Source: Brassica napus
Lineage: Eukaryota > Streptophyta > Magnoliopsida > Brassicales > Brassicaceae
Length of the DNA: 64,000 bases
Direction: 5' to 3'
NCBI RefSeq assembly: GCF_020379485.1
Contig: NC_063448.1
Location: 49,051,218-49,115,217 of the forward strand
The position numbers were made by a program, and so were the translations under genes. This document shows, one piece after another, positions 31,810 to 43,805 of this stretch; within the stretch, counting starts at the first letter, position 1; each line of letters begins with the position of its first letter. The notes beneath the pieces are model-generated. The model worked only from the letters and a program-made list of their open reading frames with translations, did not search any database and was not told where the DNA came from.

Positions 31810-33054
31810 TCATATATATTCAATCAAATCATTTTTTAATTGTTGATGGGTTTGTCTATTCCGAAGACTTGTTCGACGATCTATTGTATTGCCGAGATGT
31901 GAAGGCATATTGACGGAAAATGAATCATCATCTTCTCTTTCTTGAAATTCAAAAGCGTTATACTGAGTGAATGATGCTCGTTCATCTTTGACAATCATAT
32001 TATGGAGTATTATACAAGCTCTCATAATATTTGATATTTTGTCTTTATCCCATAACTTAGATGGATTTTTGACAACGGCAAATCTAGCTTGCAGGACTCC
32101 AAAGGCGCGTTCAACATCTTTTCGAACAGCTTCTTGGGTTTTAGCAAATAATGAATTCTTCGGACCTTGTGGTAGTCTGATAGATTGAATAAAAGTCGCC
32201 CATTTCGGATAAATACAATCTGTCAGATAATAAGCCATATCGTACTCCGTTCCGTTGACATTAAACTTTACTTCTGGTGCTATTCCGTTAATAATGTCAT
32301 CAAAAACAGGTGATCGATCAAGAATAGTAAGATCGTTCATAGTATCTGGAGCTTCAAAAAAGGCGTGCCATATCCAGAGGTCATATGAAGCCACCGCCTC
32401 CAAGACAATTGTTGGTTTTTTGATTCCTCGTGAATACATTCCTTTCCAAGCGGTGGAACAATTCTTCCACTCCCAATGCATACAGTCGATGCTTACAATC
32501 ATCCCTGGAAATCCACGTTGTTCTCCGATATGGAGTAATCTAGCCAGATCCTCCGGTGTGGGACGCCTTAGGTATTCATCGCCAAACAGGAGGATTATTC
32601 CGGCGGTAAATTCGTGCAAACATTTTCGAGCTGTTGTTTCGACAAGTCGGACATATTCGTCAACCGTGTCAGCCCCACCACCATATGCCAATTGACGAAT
32701 TGTTGCGGTACATTTTTGTAGAGGTGATAGACTAGACCGTCCGAGTGCATCTTGTGTTTGATGAAAATACTCTACTTCTGCGGAGAGACGATGCACAATA
32801 CGAATGAACAATGATTTATTCATTCGAAACCGTTGCCGGAATAAATTGCTTGAGTACGTCGGAGTTTCAGAAAAATAATCATTCCACAATTGATTGTGGC
32901 CTTCCTCCCGGTGTATGTCGATAAAAACACGTTTTTTTCGCTCTTTTGGTTCCGGAATAGGAGCATAGTTGTTAAAAAATTCTTCAAAAGGGGTATCAAG
33001 ATCAATATCATCATCATTATCTTGGTGGTAATGATAATGAGAAGATGATGCCAT
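31810..33054 (-). CDS. PIF/Harbinger-type transposase (HARBI1-like nuclease)
   Basis: An uninterrupted 414-codon frame, the usual length for plant PIF transposases, starting at ATG 33054 (MASSSHYHYHQDNDDD). Order: acidic, low-complexity N-terminus; a helical DNA-binding-like region (LFRQRFRMNKSLFIRIVHRL); then the DDE nuclease fold. The catalytic acids are visible as SIDCMHWEWKNC (first D), YYLTDCIYPKW (second D) and KDVERAFGVLQARFAVV (E). The end ILHNMIVKDER is typical. It acts in the nucleus by cutting element ends, normally with a Myb-like partner encoded by a second ORF, which I do not find intact here. No stop or frameshift is seen, so it could be recently active or could still serve MITEs in trans. 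Confidence 0.88.
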   Translation of the reverse strand: MASSSHYHYHQDNDDDIDLDTPFEEFFNNYAPIPEPKERKKRVFIDIHREEGHNQLWNDYFSETPTYSSNLFRQRFRMNKSLFIRIVHRLSAEVEYFHQTQDALGRSSLSPLQKCTATIRQLAYGGGADTVDEYVRLVETTARKCLHEFTAGIILLFGDEYLRRPTPEDLARLLHIGEQRGFPGMIVSIDCMHWEWKNCSTAWKGMYSRGIKKPTIVLEAVASYDLWIWHAFFEAPDTMNDLTILDRSPVFDDIINGIAPEVKFNVNGTEYDMAYYLTDCIYPKWATFIQSIRLPQGPKNSLFAKTQEAVRKDVERAFGVLQARFAVVKNPSKLWDKDKISNIMRACIILHNMIVKDERASFTQYNAFEFQEREDDDSFSVNMPSHLGNTIDRRTSLRNRQTHQQLKNDLIEYI

Positions 33055-33376
33055 TTGAAATGAAAATATAAAGAGAGGGAGGATTTGTGTATTTCAAATG
33101 ATAAGAGATATCTCATATATATAGCTAAAGGAGTTGTAGTTGTGATTTTGATGTAAGAAACACCTGTGATACTTATTTTTTTAGAATCATTCATCTTGTG
33201 AATGTTGCTTGTTTTCTTGTTGAAGAAACATGACAAAAAAAATGGTTACTAAACTCAAAAGGGACAAAGAAGTACAAATTCTAGTTGAAGTTTAAACAAC
33301 AGAAACATAAGTTTTGACAATGCTGCACCATACATAAACAACTGAAACAACGTGAGGACACTGCTGCAACATAAAG

Positions 33377-33660
33377 CTACTTGACCATGAGTACAATGGC
33401 TATGATCACTAATTGAAAAACCATAACCCCTACAACGAATTCATCCCTTTTTCCCAACCTAGTTTTTTTTTTACCTAATTCACCACAAATCTTCTCAAGC
33501 CTAGCGAGCTTCTGCTCAGTCTCATCATTTAACTCTTTCACCCGGTTAAAATGTGACTCGTAGTCAGTAACAAATGATAGAGAATCTACCTTTTGAGAGG
33601 ATCTCGTTTGCGGCGAGAAATCGTCGGAAGAGTTTTCTCCAACTGTGTCGCCGTCGAGAG
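33377..33660 (-). pseudogene. C-terminal coding remnant, coiled coil plus membrane tail
   Basis: A minus-strand frame without a clear start reads SFVTDYESHFNRVKELNDET, then a Leu/Lys/Glu-rich helix (QKLARLEKICGEL), then a hydrophobic tail (VMVFQLVIIAIVLMVK) and a TAG stop at 33377-33379. It resembles the end of the small GRF-type zinc-finger proteins (At4g04775-like) that often travel with Brassicaceae transposons, but no zinc-finger part is found. It could also be debris of the PIF element's second ORF. Low certainty. Confidence 0.3.
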
Positions 33661-34190
33661 TGAATCTGGAGAGGAAAAGGCTGAAATGGATACCAAATGT
33701 CGAGACAGACCTTAGACGACTTCGACCCGTGCTAAAAAAATACCAGCTGGCACGTAAGGACCGAAAAAAAAAGTCTCGTATTAAGGCCCGTCATTCATTT
33801 TCTCCCATATTTTTGATTTTCTTTTAAGCCCAAAATACCTAAAGACGAGCCCAAAGACGTGCGTACGTCTCTTTTGCAGGTGAAGGGTAAGCGAGTGTGT
33901 TACAGACGCACATAACTCTGGAGAAACATTGTAACAAGACCAGGCTCAGAAGAGAGTGTTGCCTGTTTTCGTTAGGTCTGCAATAGAAACTTTGTAGCAG
34001 CAAAAGTTTGAAAATTTCAAACGAGTCACCTGATAATGTATCATATCTAGAAGACAAAGTTCATAGATGCAAAAATTTGAAAATCCAAGAGAAGATAAAC
34101 ACCAAATGGTGTGTTTGATCAGACTGAGGAACAAGAAGGCTAATCTGATAGTTGAAACGGACAAGGAGAATCATGCAAGATTTGGTTTTA

Positions 34191-35302
<1,112 letters not shown>

Positions 35303-35407
35303 TTCAACGGAGAGATCAAAGCTCCAACGAAATCAGCCGAAAAGGAGTCAGATTGTGAGCTAAACGGAGGCGCTGATTAGAAAACTATAAGATACCTTCT
35401 CTACGAC

Positions 35408-35455
35408 AAACCCTACACCGTTCTGTGGGCTTTTAGTTTTTTTTCTACTTGGGCC
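35408..35455 (-). promoter_or_regulatory. Telobox and site II elements upstream of L18a
   Basis: AAACCCTA (35408-35415) is a telobox, and TGGGCT (35426-35431) and TGGGCC (35450-35455) are site II elements, all within about 155 bp upstream of the L18a start codon. This pairing is well known in plant ribosomal-protein promoters and links them to proliferating tissue. Both motifs work in either orientation. Confidence 0.7.
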
Positions 35456-35459
35456 TTGA

Positions 35460-35940
35460 ATTTTTTCTTTTTAAAACATGTACAATTTTCCGCGGTAAAA
35501 CTATTTTTTCGCGGTAAAACTAAATTACTTACTAAATATCACACCAAAACTGATAAATCATCTGCAACTTTGGAAAAAAAATATTGACAGCCTTTTACAT
35601 CAAAACTAGGATAAGACCTAGTTTATATAAATAAAATTAAAAGCATATAGTATTGACAAATTAAATATGTATACCAGATCAAATTTTTTACTTACATAAT
35701 TATCTATACATTGAGCTGTAACCATTAATAATTGTCATTTTAGACCAAAATATCTTTTGAATTAATGATGGACCGATCGATTTGGGCTTAAAACTTTTAA
35801 TTTTTTTTAGAGTTAATTTTTTTTACATAAGGTGAAAAATGAAAAATTTAAAAAGACAACTACAAATTAGGTTACACTTATAATTTATACAACAATTGTA
35901 AACTTATAATTTATACAACAATTGTAAGCGTGGTTCTTTA
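35460..35940. other. Intergenic, AT-rich, small direct repeat
   Basis: No gene. A 27-bp direct repeat containing AACTTATAATTTATACAACA lies at about 35876-35928, just left of the Copia element. Confidence 0.6.
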
Positions 35941-36197
35941 TGTTATGAATCATGAAGTGGATGGTCCATAACCTAGACCATACAAGTTCAAGACTAGAGT
36001 TCATTGGAGGTTTACATCCAGCCACATGGAAGACTCATTCAACCTTAGTCTTTATGAGTTTGACCATGTCATTATGTAGAGTATCTTTGTAATCAATTTT
36101 CCCTTTGACTCCACCTTGTATGAATCACTATATATAGTGGTGTAAGCAATAAGAAATATACAACACATTCTCACAAACATTCTCTCAAATCTTAACA
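35941..36197 (+). repeat. 5' LTR of the plus-strand Copia element
   Basis: A 257-bp TG..CA repeat. A TATA-like CTATATATAGTGG lies at about 36128-36140, some 55-70 bp before the LTR end, consistent with the LTR promoter. Confidence 0.95.
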
Positions 36198-37011
36198 CGT
36201 TATCAGCACGAAGCTCTCTCCACCTGAGCAAGCTCTCCGCCGGCGACCTCCTCTCCTCCGGCCAGCCCCACGCCGGCCACTTCTCCACCTCTCTCCACTA
36301 TCCGCGGATCATCTTCCTCTCTCTCTTAAGGTGGTCCATTCAGAATCCTTGTGGTGAAAAGGTAAAATAATCTAACCCTAAAATCTAAGAACACCACATA
36401 TCTGAATTTTGATTATAAAGATCTATATGAATCTGAATTTTATATGAATCCTAAAACTTATAAAACAATAGAAATCTATAGATATTATAAAAGAGAAAAA
36501 TCTGTAGATCTAAAATCATCTCAAATATTAATCTTGAATCCATGATCTATATGAATCATGATTCTAAGAACCTTTTGAATCATAAACAAAATTATTGAAA
36601 GATTGCAAATCCCCTTAGCTAAAAGCCATTCATAAAATCGGCTGCTCCTCTCTCCTTTTGTCATCCATGTTTTCGGATTTGATGAAAGATTAAAAAAAGA
36701 AAAAACTCATGATTCAATCCTTTGATTGGCCTAATTACCTGATGTGAAATCATGAATGTATAATCTGGCATAATCAAAAACCCCATCAAAATCCTCAATC
36801 CAAACTGATGTGATGTTTGCCAAATAAAATCGGCCATTACACACATCAAACTTTTTCTCTTGCTTGGTTTCACAACCAGCAAAATCCAATATCCAAAATT
36901 CAAAAAAAATAATAATAATAAATAAATAAAACAATCATGATCACCCTAAAACCAAAATCGTTTTTGATCAGTCAAAATCAGAATAAATGAAATATTAAAA
37001 CCCATAAATAA

Positions 37012-37176
37012 AAATCTTTGACCATTGATGTCTGATTTTGAAAACTAATTTTTTTTTTTTTTGAAAAACTTTTATGATTGTTTAAATGAAAATCTTTGAC
37101 CATTGATGTCTGATTTTGAAAACTGAATTTTTTTTTGAAAAACTTTTATGATTGTTTAAATGAAAATCTTTGACTA
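37012..37176. repeat. Tandem duplication of about 80 bp in the Copia leader
   Basis: The block starting AAAATCTTTGACCATTGATG and running through TTATGATTGTTTAAATG occurs twice in a row (about 37010-37087 and 37088-37165), and a third partial copy starts after it. It lies in the untranslated leader between the 5' LTR and gag. Confidence 0.85.
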
Positions 37177-37429
37177 AAGTAAATATTTATTTCAAATATT
37201 ATAAACTATAATCAAGTTTTTAAAATTAGTATATCATATAATAAATTTTAAATACTTGTTTTGAAAACATTTGATTATAAAGTTATCATTTGATCACATA
37301 GTTATTATTAAAACCAACCTTGAAATCGATTTTTATGATTGAATTTTATTAGTGATGATTGAAAAATATAAAAACATTTCAAACATTCAAAATCCCCATT
37401 GATCATCTTATTATGAATCCTATCCCTTT

Positions 37430-38548
37430 ATGGATTATTTGATTCAGATGTCGAAAATCAACAATCTTGAGTATGCTGCCCTCAATCTCTCCGGAGACAA
37501 TTACTTTCAATGGGTACTTGACACCAAGATCATCTTGAAATCCAAAAACCTTGGTGCTTGTATCACTGATGGCAATGAGTCATCTGAGAATGATAGATAC
37601 AGTGCGATCTTAATCATACGCCATCACCTTGCTGAAAGTCTCAAAGACCAATACCTAACTGTTGAGAATCCTCTGGAACTTTGGACATAACTGAAATCCA
37701 GATATGATCACTAGAGGACGGTGCTCTTACCAAAGGCCCTATATGATTGAAGGAACCTAAGGATCCAAGACTTTAAGTCTGTGGATGAGTATAACTCGGC
37801 TCTATTCAAGATAGTCTCAAAGTTGAAACTGTGTGGAGAGACTATAACTGATGCTGACATGTTAGAGAAGACATTCTCTACATTCCACACAAGCAATGTT
37901 TTGCTTCAGCAACAATACCGAGAAAAGGGTTTCTCCACCTATGCAAATTTGATCTCTTGTTTGTTGCTGGCTGAGCAAAACAATGAGTTACTCATGAGGA
38001 ATAGTGAGATGAGGCCTCCTGGTGCTAAGGCATTACCTGAGGCACATGCGGCCATAGAGCCAAAAGATGAGTCTCCAAAGAAAGAGTCAAACCATGGCCG
38101 TATGAGAGGCCGTGGAAGATGGCAAGGTCGTAACCGTGGGTTTCAACCACGTGACCGTGGGTTTCAACCACGTGACCGTTGGTTTCAACCACGTGACCGT
38201 GGGTTTCAACCACATGAACACCTTGGTAGTAGCCGAGGCCGAGGATATGGCCGAGGTAATGGCCGAGGGTATCAACCTAGCCGTGGGTATAAGTCCGACT
38301 TCAAAACCCATGGCTCGACCAAATCTTCTTGCCATCGGTGTGGGATGACCAATCATTGGGCCAACCGATGCAAAACTCCCAGTCATCTTGTTAAACTCTA
38401 CCAGGAGAGCATAAAGGGAAAGAACCCTGTGGCCCATTGGGTCCATCATGATGATGAGAATGATCTCGACCATGAGGATGTTCAAGCCCATGACAATGAT
38501 GATCAGACTGAATTTGAGACTTCAGATATCCTTAAAGAGGCCAATTAA
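37430..38548 (+). pseudogene. Copia gag with three in-frame stops
   Basis: One frame of about 370 codons. It begins near MSKINNLEYAALNLSGDNYF (typical copia-type gag N-terminus) and ends at TAA 38546. Stops at 37688 (TAA), 37712 (TAG) and 37748 (TGA) interrupt it; reading through them, the frame is conserved on both sides, so these are single-base nonsense changes. Features: a run of four RGFQPRD-type 21-bp repeats (about 38135-38214), an Arg/Gly-rich segment, and a CCHC zinc knuckle CHRCGMTNHWANRC (about 38330-38371). Nucleocapsid/capsid precursor, cytoplasmic. Confidence 0.85.
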
Positions 38549-38754
38549 GATTTCGACATCATGTTGCTTTTGTCTTTGCATTTCCCTTTGGCTTTATGTT
38601 TTTGTTCTACTACTTTGAAATAAAGTTCTATCTATGAAATAAATTTGATTTTATATATCCAGTTAAACTTCCTAAGAACATTTAAACAAAGCCAAATAAA
38701 ACATTCTTATACTTAAGAAATGTCTAAGATGATGATCCTTGTCTATTTTTTCAG
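38549..38754 (+). other. Spacer between gag and pol with poly(A)-like and splice-acceptor signals
   Basis: About 200 bp with stops in the pol frame. It has AATAAA-type words (near 38620 and 38638) soon after the gag stop and ends in a strong plant 3' splice site, TTGTCTATTTTTTCAG (38739-38754), directly before the protease coding sequence. This fits the separation of a short gag mRNA from a spliced or unspliced pol mRNA known for plant Copia elements. Confidence 0.45.
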
Positions 38755-41700
38755 AAATTAAAGAAAACAAGAACATGCTAGTGGTGGATAGTGAATCAAG
38801 CCACACTATATTAAAAGACAAAAGATATTTTGTTAACCTCACCCTAAGAAGTGCCAATATCAATACTATAGCAGGCACAACCAATCTTATTGAAGGCCAT
38901 GGCCAGGCCCACTTAATGATGCCTAATGGCACGCATCTAGAAATTTCCGATGCATTATATTCTCCTAAATCAAAGAGAAATTTGTTAAGTTTCAAAGACA
39001 TTCATATGAATGGTCTACATGTTGAAACTAAGGGCGAGGGAAAGAAAGAATTCTTTTTGATTTATGAAAATGCCCAAGGCCATAAGAAAGTCCTAGAGAC
39101 TATCCATGCTATATCTATGGGCCTTTATTGTGCCCATATAAACTTGATCGAGGTTAATGTCACAATGACTAAAGAATTCAGAGAAGCCTTTAACCAATGG
39201 CACGACAGGCTCGGCCATCCTGGTTCGGCTATGATGCGTAAAATACTCTTGAACTCAACTGGCCATTCCTTGAAAGATAGGAAAATTCTCCCTAAGAGCT
39301 TCCCATGTGTTCCATGCTCACAAGGGAAATTAATAATAAGGCCATCACCTGTAAAGGTGGTTAAGGAAACATTAAACTTTCTGGAAAGGATTCAAGGCGA
39401 TATATGTGGACCAATACACCCACCTTGTGGGACATTTCGATATTTTATGGTCCTCATTGATGCATCGACCAGATGGTCGCATGTTTGTTTATTATCCACT
39501 AGAAACCTCGCATTTGCTAGATTACTGGCCCATATCATAAGACTGAGAGCCTACTTTTCAGATTTTCCACTTAAAACTATTCGTCTTGACAATGCTAATG
39601 AATTCAATTCCCAAGCTTTTAATGATTACTGTATGTCCATGGGGGTAAGTGTGGAACACTCCGTGGCACATGTACATACACAGAATGGATTGGCCGAATC
39701 CTTCATTAAAAGAATCCAACTCATAGCTCGACCATTACTCATGAGGTCGAAGCTTCCAGTATCAGCTTGGGGACATGCAGTATTACATGCTGCTGAATTG
39801 ATACGCATAAGGCCATCTAGTGAACACAAATATTCTCCATCCCAATTACTCTCGGGTCATGAGCCAGACGTGTCCCATATCAAAACATTTGGATGTTTTG
39901 TGTATGTTCCTATTGCACCACCACAGAGAACAAAAATGGGACCTCAAAGGAGGATGGGAATATATGTTGGATTTGACTCTCCCACCATTATTAAATATCT
40001 TGAGCCAACAACAAGAGATTTGTTTAAGGCCAGATATGCAGATTGTCATTTTGATGAATCTGAGTACCCAACATTAGGGGGAGAGAATAACAAGCTGGGC
40101 AAAGCAATAAAATGGAATCAAACATCCCTATCATGGCAAGATCCTCGGACTCAATCATGTGATTTAGAGGTCCAGAAAATAATTCATTTTCAAAAGCTAG
40201 CTAATCAATTGCATGATTCCTTTGCTGACCCGAAAAGAGTGACTAAGTCCTATATACCAGCTTGTAATGCACCAATAAGTATTAATGTCCATGATGGACA
40301 CAATCAAGTGGCTACAGAGTCTAAAGCACGTCTCAAACGTGGTAGACCAATTGGTTCCAAAGATAAAGGACCTCGGAAATTAAAGAAATGTGCAAAAGAA
40401 ACCGAGGTCATAGATTGTCCAGACAAGGCCGAAATGTCCATGCCTAAGGTACCAACCAATGAGACTCGGGACGCCGAGCCTCATGGTACTGAAGGTGCTA
40501 ATGATGAGATCTCAATTAATTATCTTATGTCTGGGACAAGATGGAACCGAAAAGATGTCGACATCGATAATATATTTGCTTTTAAAGTAGCCCTTGATAT
40601 GATGGACTTAAATGAGGATCATGAACCCACGTCTATTCTAGAGTGCACTCAAAGATCTGATTGGCTCAAATGGAAAGAAGCCATAAACGTGGAGTTATAA
40701 TCATTAAAGAAAAGGAATGTCTTTGGATCGATTATCCTGACGCCTTCTAACATTAATCCAGTGGGATATAAGTGGGTATTTGTGAGGAAGAGAAATGAAC
40801 ATGGTGAAATTGTAAGATACAAAGCACGGTTTGTAGCACAAGGATTCTCACAAATACCAGGCATCGATTATGAGGAGACATACTCCCCTGTGGTGGATGC
40901 AACTACATTTCGCTTTTTAATAAGTCTGGCCATCAAAGAAAATTTGGATATGCGGTTGATGGATGTTGTAACCGCATACCTTTATGGTCTACTGGATAAT
41001 GAAATATATATGAGATTACCAGAGGGTATTGATCTTAAAGCTAACAAAGGTTCTCGAGAAGAACACTGCATAAGGCTGAACAAATCCTTATATGGGCTTA
41101 AGCAAAGTGGTCGAATGTGGTATAATCGTTTAAGCGAATACCTTGCCAAAGTAGGCTATAAGAACGACCCTATCAGTCCATGTATCTTTATAAAGAAGTT
41201 TGCAAACAATGGATTTGTTATCATAGCAGTGTATGTTGATGATTTGAACATCATTGGAACCTCTGGGGAAATCGCCCAAACAGTTGAATATCTCAAGAAA
41301 GAGTTTGAAATGAAAGACCTAGGTAAAACCAAAGTCTGTTTGGGGTTGCAACTTGAATACATGAAAGGAGGAATCCTTGTGCATCAAAAGGCATATACTG
41401 AAAAAGTACTCAAGAGATTTTATATGGACCAGGCTCATCCATTGACTAGCCCAATGGTCGTGAGGTCCCTTGATTTGGACACGGACCCATTCGGTCCTAA
41501 GAAGGACGATGAGGATGTCCTGGGTCCAGAAGTGCCATACCTCAGTGCCATAGGAGCATTAATGTATTTGGCTAGCCACACTAGACCAGATATATGTTTT
41601 GCCGTAAACCTCCTATCAAGATTTAGTTCTTGTCGACCCAAAGGCACTGGAACGGAATTAAACATATCCTACGTTACCTACAAGGAACTAAGGATTTGGG

Positions 41701-42229
41701 TCTATTTTATACCAATGAAACCAAAGATGGTTTGGTAGTCTTTGCAGATGCAGGCTACTTATCTGATCCACACCATGGTCGGTCCCAAACTGGTTATGTG
41801 TTCACTCATGGTGGTACTGCTATATCATGGCGTTCCATGAAATAAACTATAGCAACCACTTCATCTAATCACTCAGAAATTCTTGCCATGCATGAGGCAA
41901 GTCGTGAGTGTGTATGGTTGAGGTCTATGACCCAACACATCCGATCAGATAGTGGAATGGTCAAGGACAATGGTCCGACCATCATATATGAAGATAATGC
42001 TGCTTGCATTGCTCAACTCAAAGACGGGTATATCAAAGGTGACCGAACCAAACATATTCTACCCAAGTTCTTCTTTACTCATGAGTTGCAGAAAGCTGGA
42101 GAGGTCAACGTCCTTCAGATCCGGTCTAGTGAGAACTCAGCCGACCTCTTCACCAAGTCATTGCCCACCAGCACATTCAGGAAGCTCACGCAGAAAATTG
42201 GCATGCGAAGACTCAAGGACCTTCAGTGA
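38739..42229 (+). pseudogene. Copia pol: protease, integrase, RT, RNase H (broken)
   Basis: The frame from 38755 encodes protease (VVDSESSHTIL, where DSG/DSA is usual), the integrase zinc region (HDRLGH and CVPC), an integrase core with D, D and E in place (QGDICGP, RLDNANEF, NGLAESF), then RT (YKARFVAQGFSQ, DVVTAYLYG, YVDD at 41232-41243) and RNase H (YEDNAACIAQLKDG). Breaks: TAA at 40698, a 1-bp deletion near 41635 and TAA at 41843. Each reads through into clear homologous sequence. The last part ends at 42229 (RRLKDLQ). Confidence 0.88.
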
Positions 42230-42383
42230 TGTCCAAATCAGGGGGAGTAATGTGTGTTGTACTCTTTTTCCTTTCTCTGGTTTTCCTTTTACCACATTGG
42301 GTTTTGGGTTTTCCGGGAGAAGTTTTAATGAGGCAACATTAGCATGTTACAAGCCCTATATGGTCATGGCATCCAAGGGGGAT

Positions 42384-42640
42384 TGTTATGAATCATGAAG
42401 TGGATGGTCCATAACCTAGACCATACAAGTTCAAGACTAGAGTCCATTGGAGGTTTACATCTAGCCACATGGAAGACCCATTCAACCTTAGTCTTTATGA
42501 GTTTGACCATGTCATTATGTAGAGTATCTTTGTAATCAATTCTCCCTTTGATTCCACCTTGTATGAACCACTATATATAGTGGTGTAAGTAATAAGAAAT
42601 ATACAACACATTCTCACAGACATTCTCTCAAATCTTAACA
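42384..42640 (+). repeat. 3' LTR of the plus-strand Copia element
   Basis: A 257-bp TG..CA repeat preceded by the purine tract AAGGGGGA. Same length as the 5' LTR, with eight transitions between them. Confidence 0.95.
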
Positions 42641-42918
42641 ATGGGACCATATTAAGACCATACAAATTTAATCAGACCTCATTATCAAACTTTTTTATGG
42701 GCCAAACAAATTGAATACTTCTATAACATGTTAATTCCCAAAAACAATAAAATCTGTAACTTATTGTTTTAATTTTCTTGATTTAAGTCATTAGCTGGAT
42801 AGATACTCAGAAAGATGACGGTTTTCGAATGCTTGCAGTCAACATTATATATAAGATTAACGTGATACATTAATTACATTAACTACCAAGAATCCCTATT
42901 ATTAACGTGATACATTAA

Positions 42919-43478
42919 GGGTATGAATGGTGACCAAAGAATGAAAAGGAACAATGCATTCCTTAACATTCCTAAAAAAATTTACCATTCATAAGGAATA
43001 GTTTTTCCCCTTCATTCCTTCTCATTCCTTTTATTGTAGAGAAATATTGAATAAATTTGTTCCTCACTAAATATGATAAGGAATCATTATTCCTCATCAT
43101 TCCTATAATTTTATTCATTTCCGCTCCTTTTCTATCTTTTCCCAATGTTCCTGTAATGGTTACCAGTTAGGCCCTAAGAGTTTGAACAAGGAAACGAAGA
43201 GGAACACTACATTTCTTAACGTTCCTCAAAAATGTTACCATTTATGAGAAATATTTTTTCCTCTTCGTTCCTTCTCCAAAAATGTTACCATTTATGAGAA
43301 ATATTTTTTCCTCTTCATTCCTTCTCATTCTTTTTTTTTTGTAGAGAATTATAATGCAAATTTGTTCCTTGTTAATTTTGATAAGGAATCCTCATTCCTC
43401 ATCATTCCCAAAATTTTATTCCTATTCAATCTTTTGATAATCATTCCTAATGTTCCTCGATGGTTATCAGTCACACCC
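42919..43478. mobile_element. Tourist-like (PIF/Harbinger) MITE, tandem two-unit form
   Basis: Left end GGGTATGAATGGTGACC; right end (reverse complement) GGGTGTGACTGATAACC. TAA flanks both sides (42916-42918 and 43479-43481), as expected for PIF/Harbinger. A third internal end GGTTACCAGTTAGGCCC followed by TAA (43175-43177) divides it into two head-to-tail units (42919-43174 and 43178-43478). The second unit contains a direct repeat of about 50 bp (CAAAAATGTTACCATTTATG, near 43225 and 43273). Non-coding. Confidence 0.8.
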
Positions 43479-43481
43479 TAA

Positions 43482-43805
43482 GAAAATTTAATATAAGTTT
43501 TTTATAACTACCAAAAAGAACAATGGGAAAGTTTTTCCTTGTTGCCAAAGTTTTTAATAGTCTTCAATTTAATTTCTCATACATAACTTCTGAAGAATTG
43601 TGTAGCAAGCATACATATTTGACAGATACACCAATTTGGTGATAATACTTTCATATTTATTTCTTTCTTATTCTATGAAACAAAAAAATTACATTTACCT
43701 AAATTTTCCTGATTCTATATGTGTGTTTCATGCTAATTTAGGATTTTTATTGCATTCTAACATTTAAAAATTCAAAATAATTTGATTGCTTATGTTCCGG
43801 TTCAA
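43482..43805. other. Intergenic, no gene recognised
   Basis: AT-rich unique-looking sequence between two transposons; no coding or terminal motifs. Confidence 0.5.

Larger units (their letters stand above)
35941..42640 (+). mobile_element. Ty1/Copia LTR retrotransposon, full length but disabled
   Basis: A 6.7-kb element with two 257-bp LTRs (35941-36197 and 42384-42640), each starting TGTTATGAATC and ending CTTAACA. The internal part starts with the primer-binding-type CGTTATCAGCACGAAG and ends in the polypurine tract CCAAGGGGGAT. Gene order is gag, protease, integrase, RT, RNase H, which defines Copia. The LTRs differ at 8 of 257 positions, all transitions. The flanking 5 bp (CTTTA left, ATGGG right) do not match, so no target-site duplication is kept. 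At least five in-frame stops and one frameshift make it non-autonomous. Confidence 0.95.

Noticed and set aside
32255..32695. A 146-codon plus-strand ORF
   Set aside because: Antisense shadow of the PIF transposase frame.
31427..33210. Exact terminal inverted repeats of the PIF element
   Set aside because: Only a weak match (GAGCAACATTATTACAAG against CTTGTGAATGTTGCTT) was found, with no matching TTA on the right, so borders are not claimed.
38087..38491. A 134-codon minus-strand ORF and a 78-codon plus-strand ORF with repeats
   Set aside because: Both are shadows of the 21-bp repeats in Copia gag.
35936..42645. A 5-bp target duplication for the plus-strand Copia
   Set aside because: CTTTA and ATGGG do not match; reported as absent.
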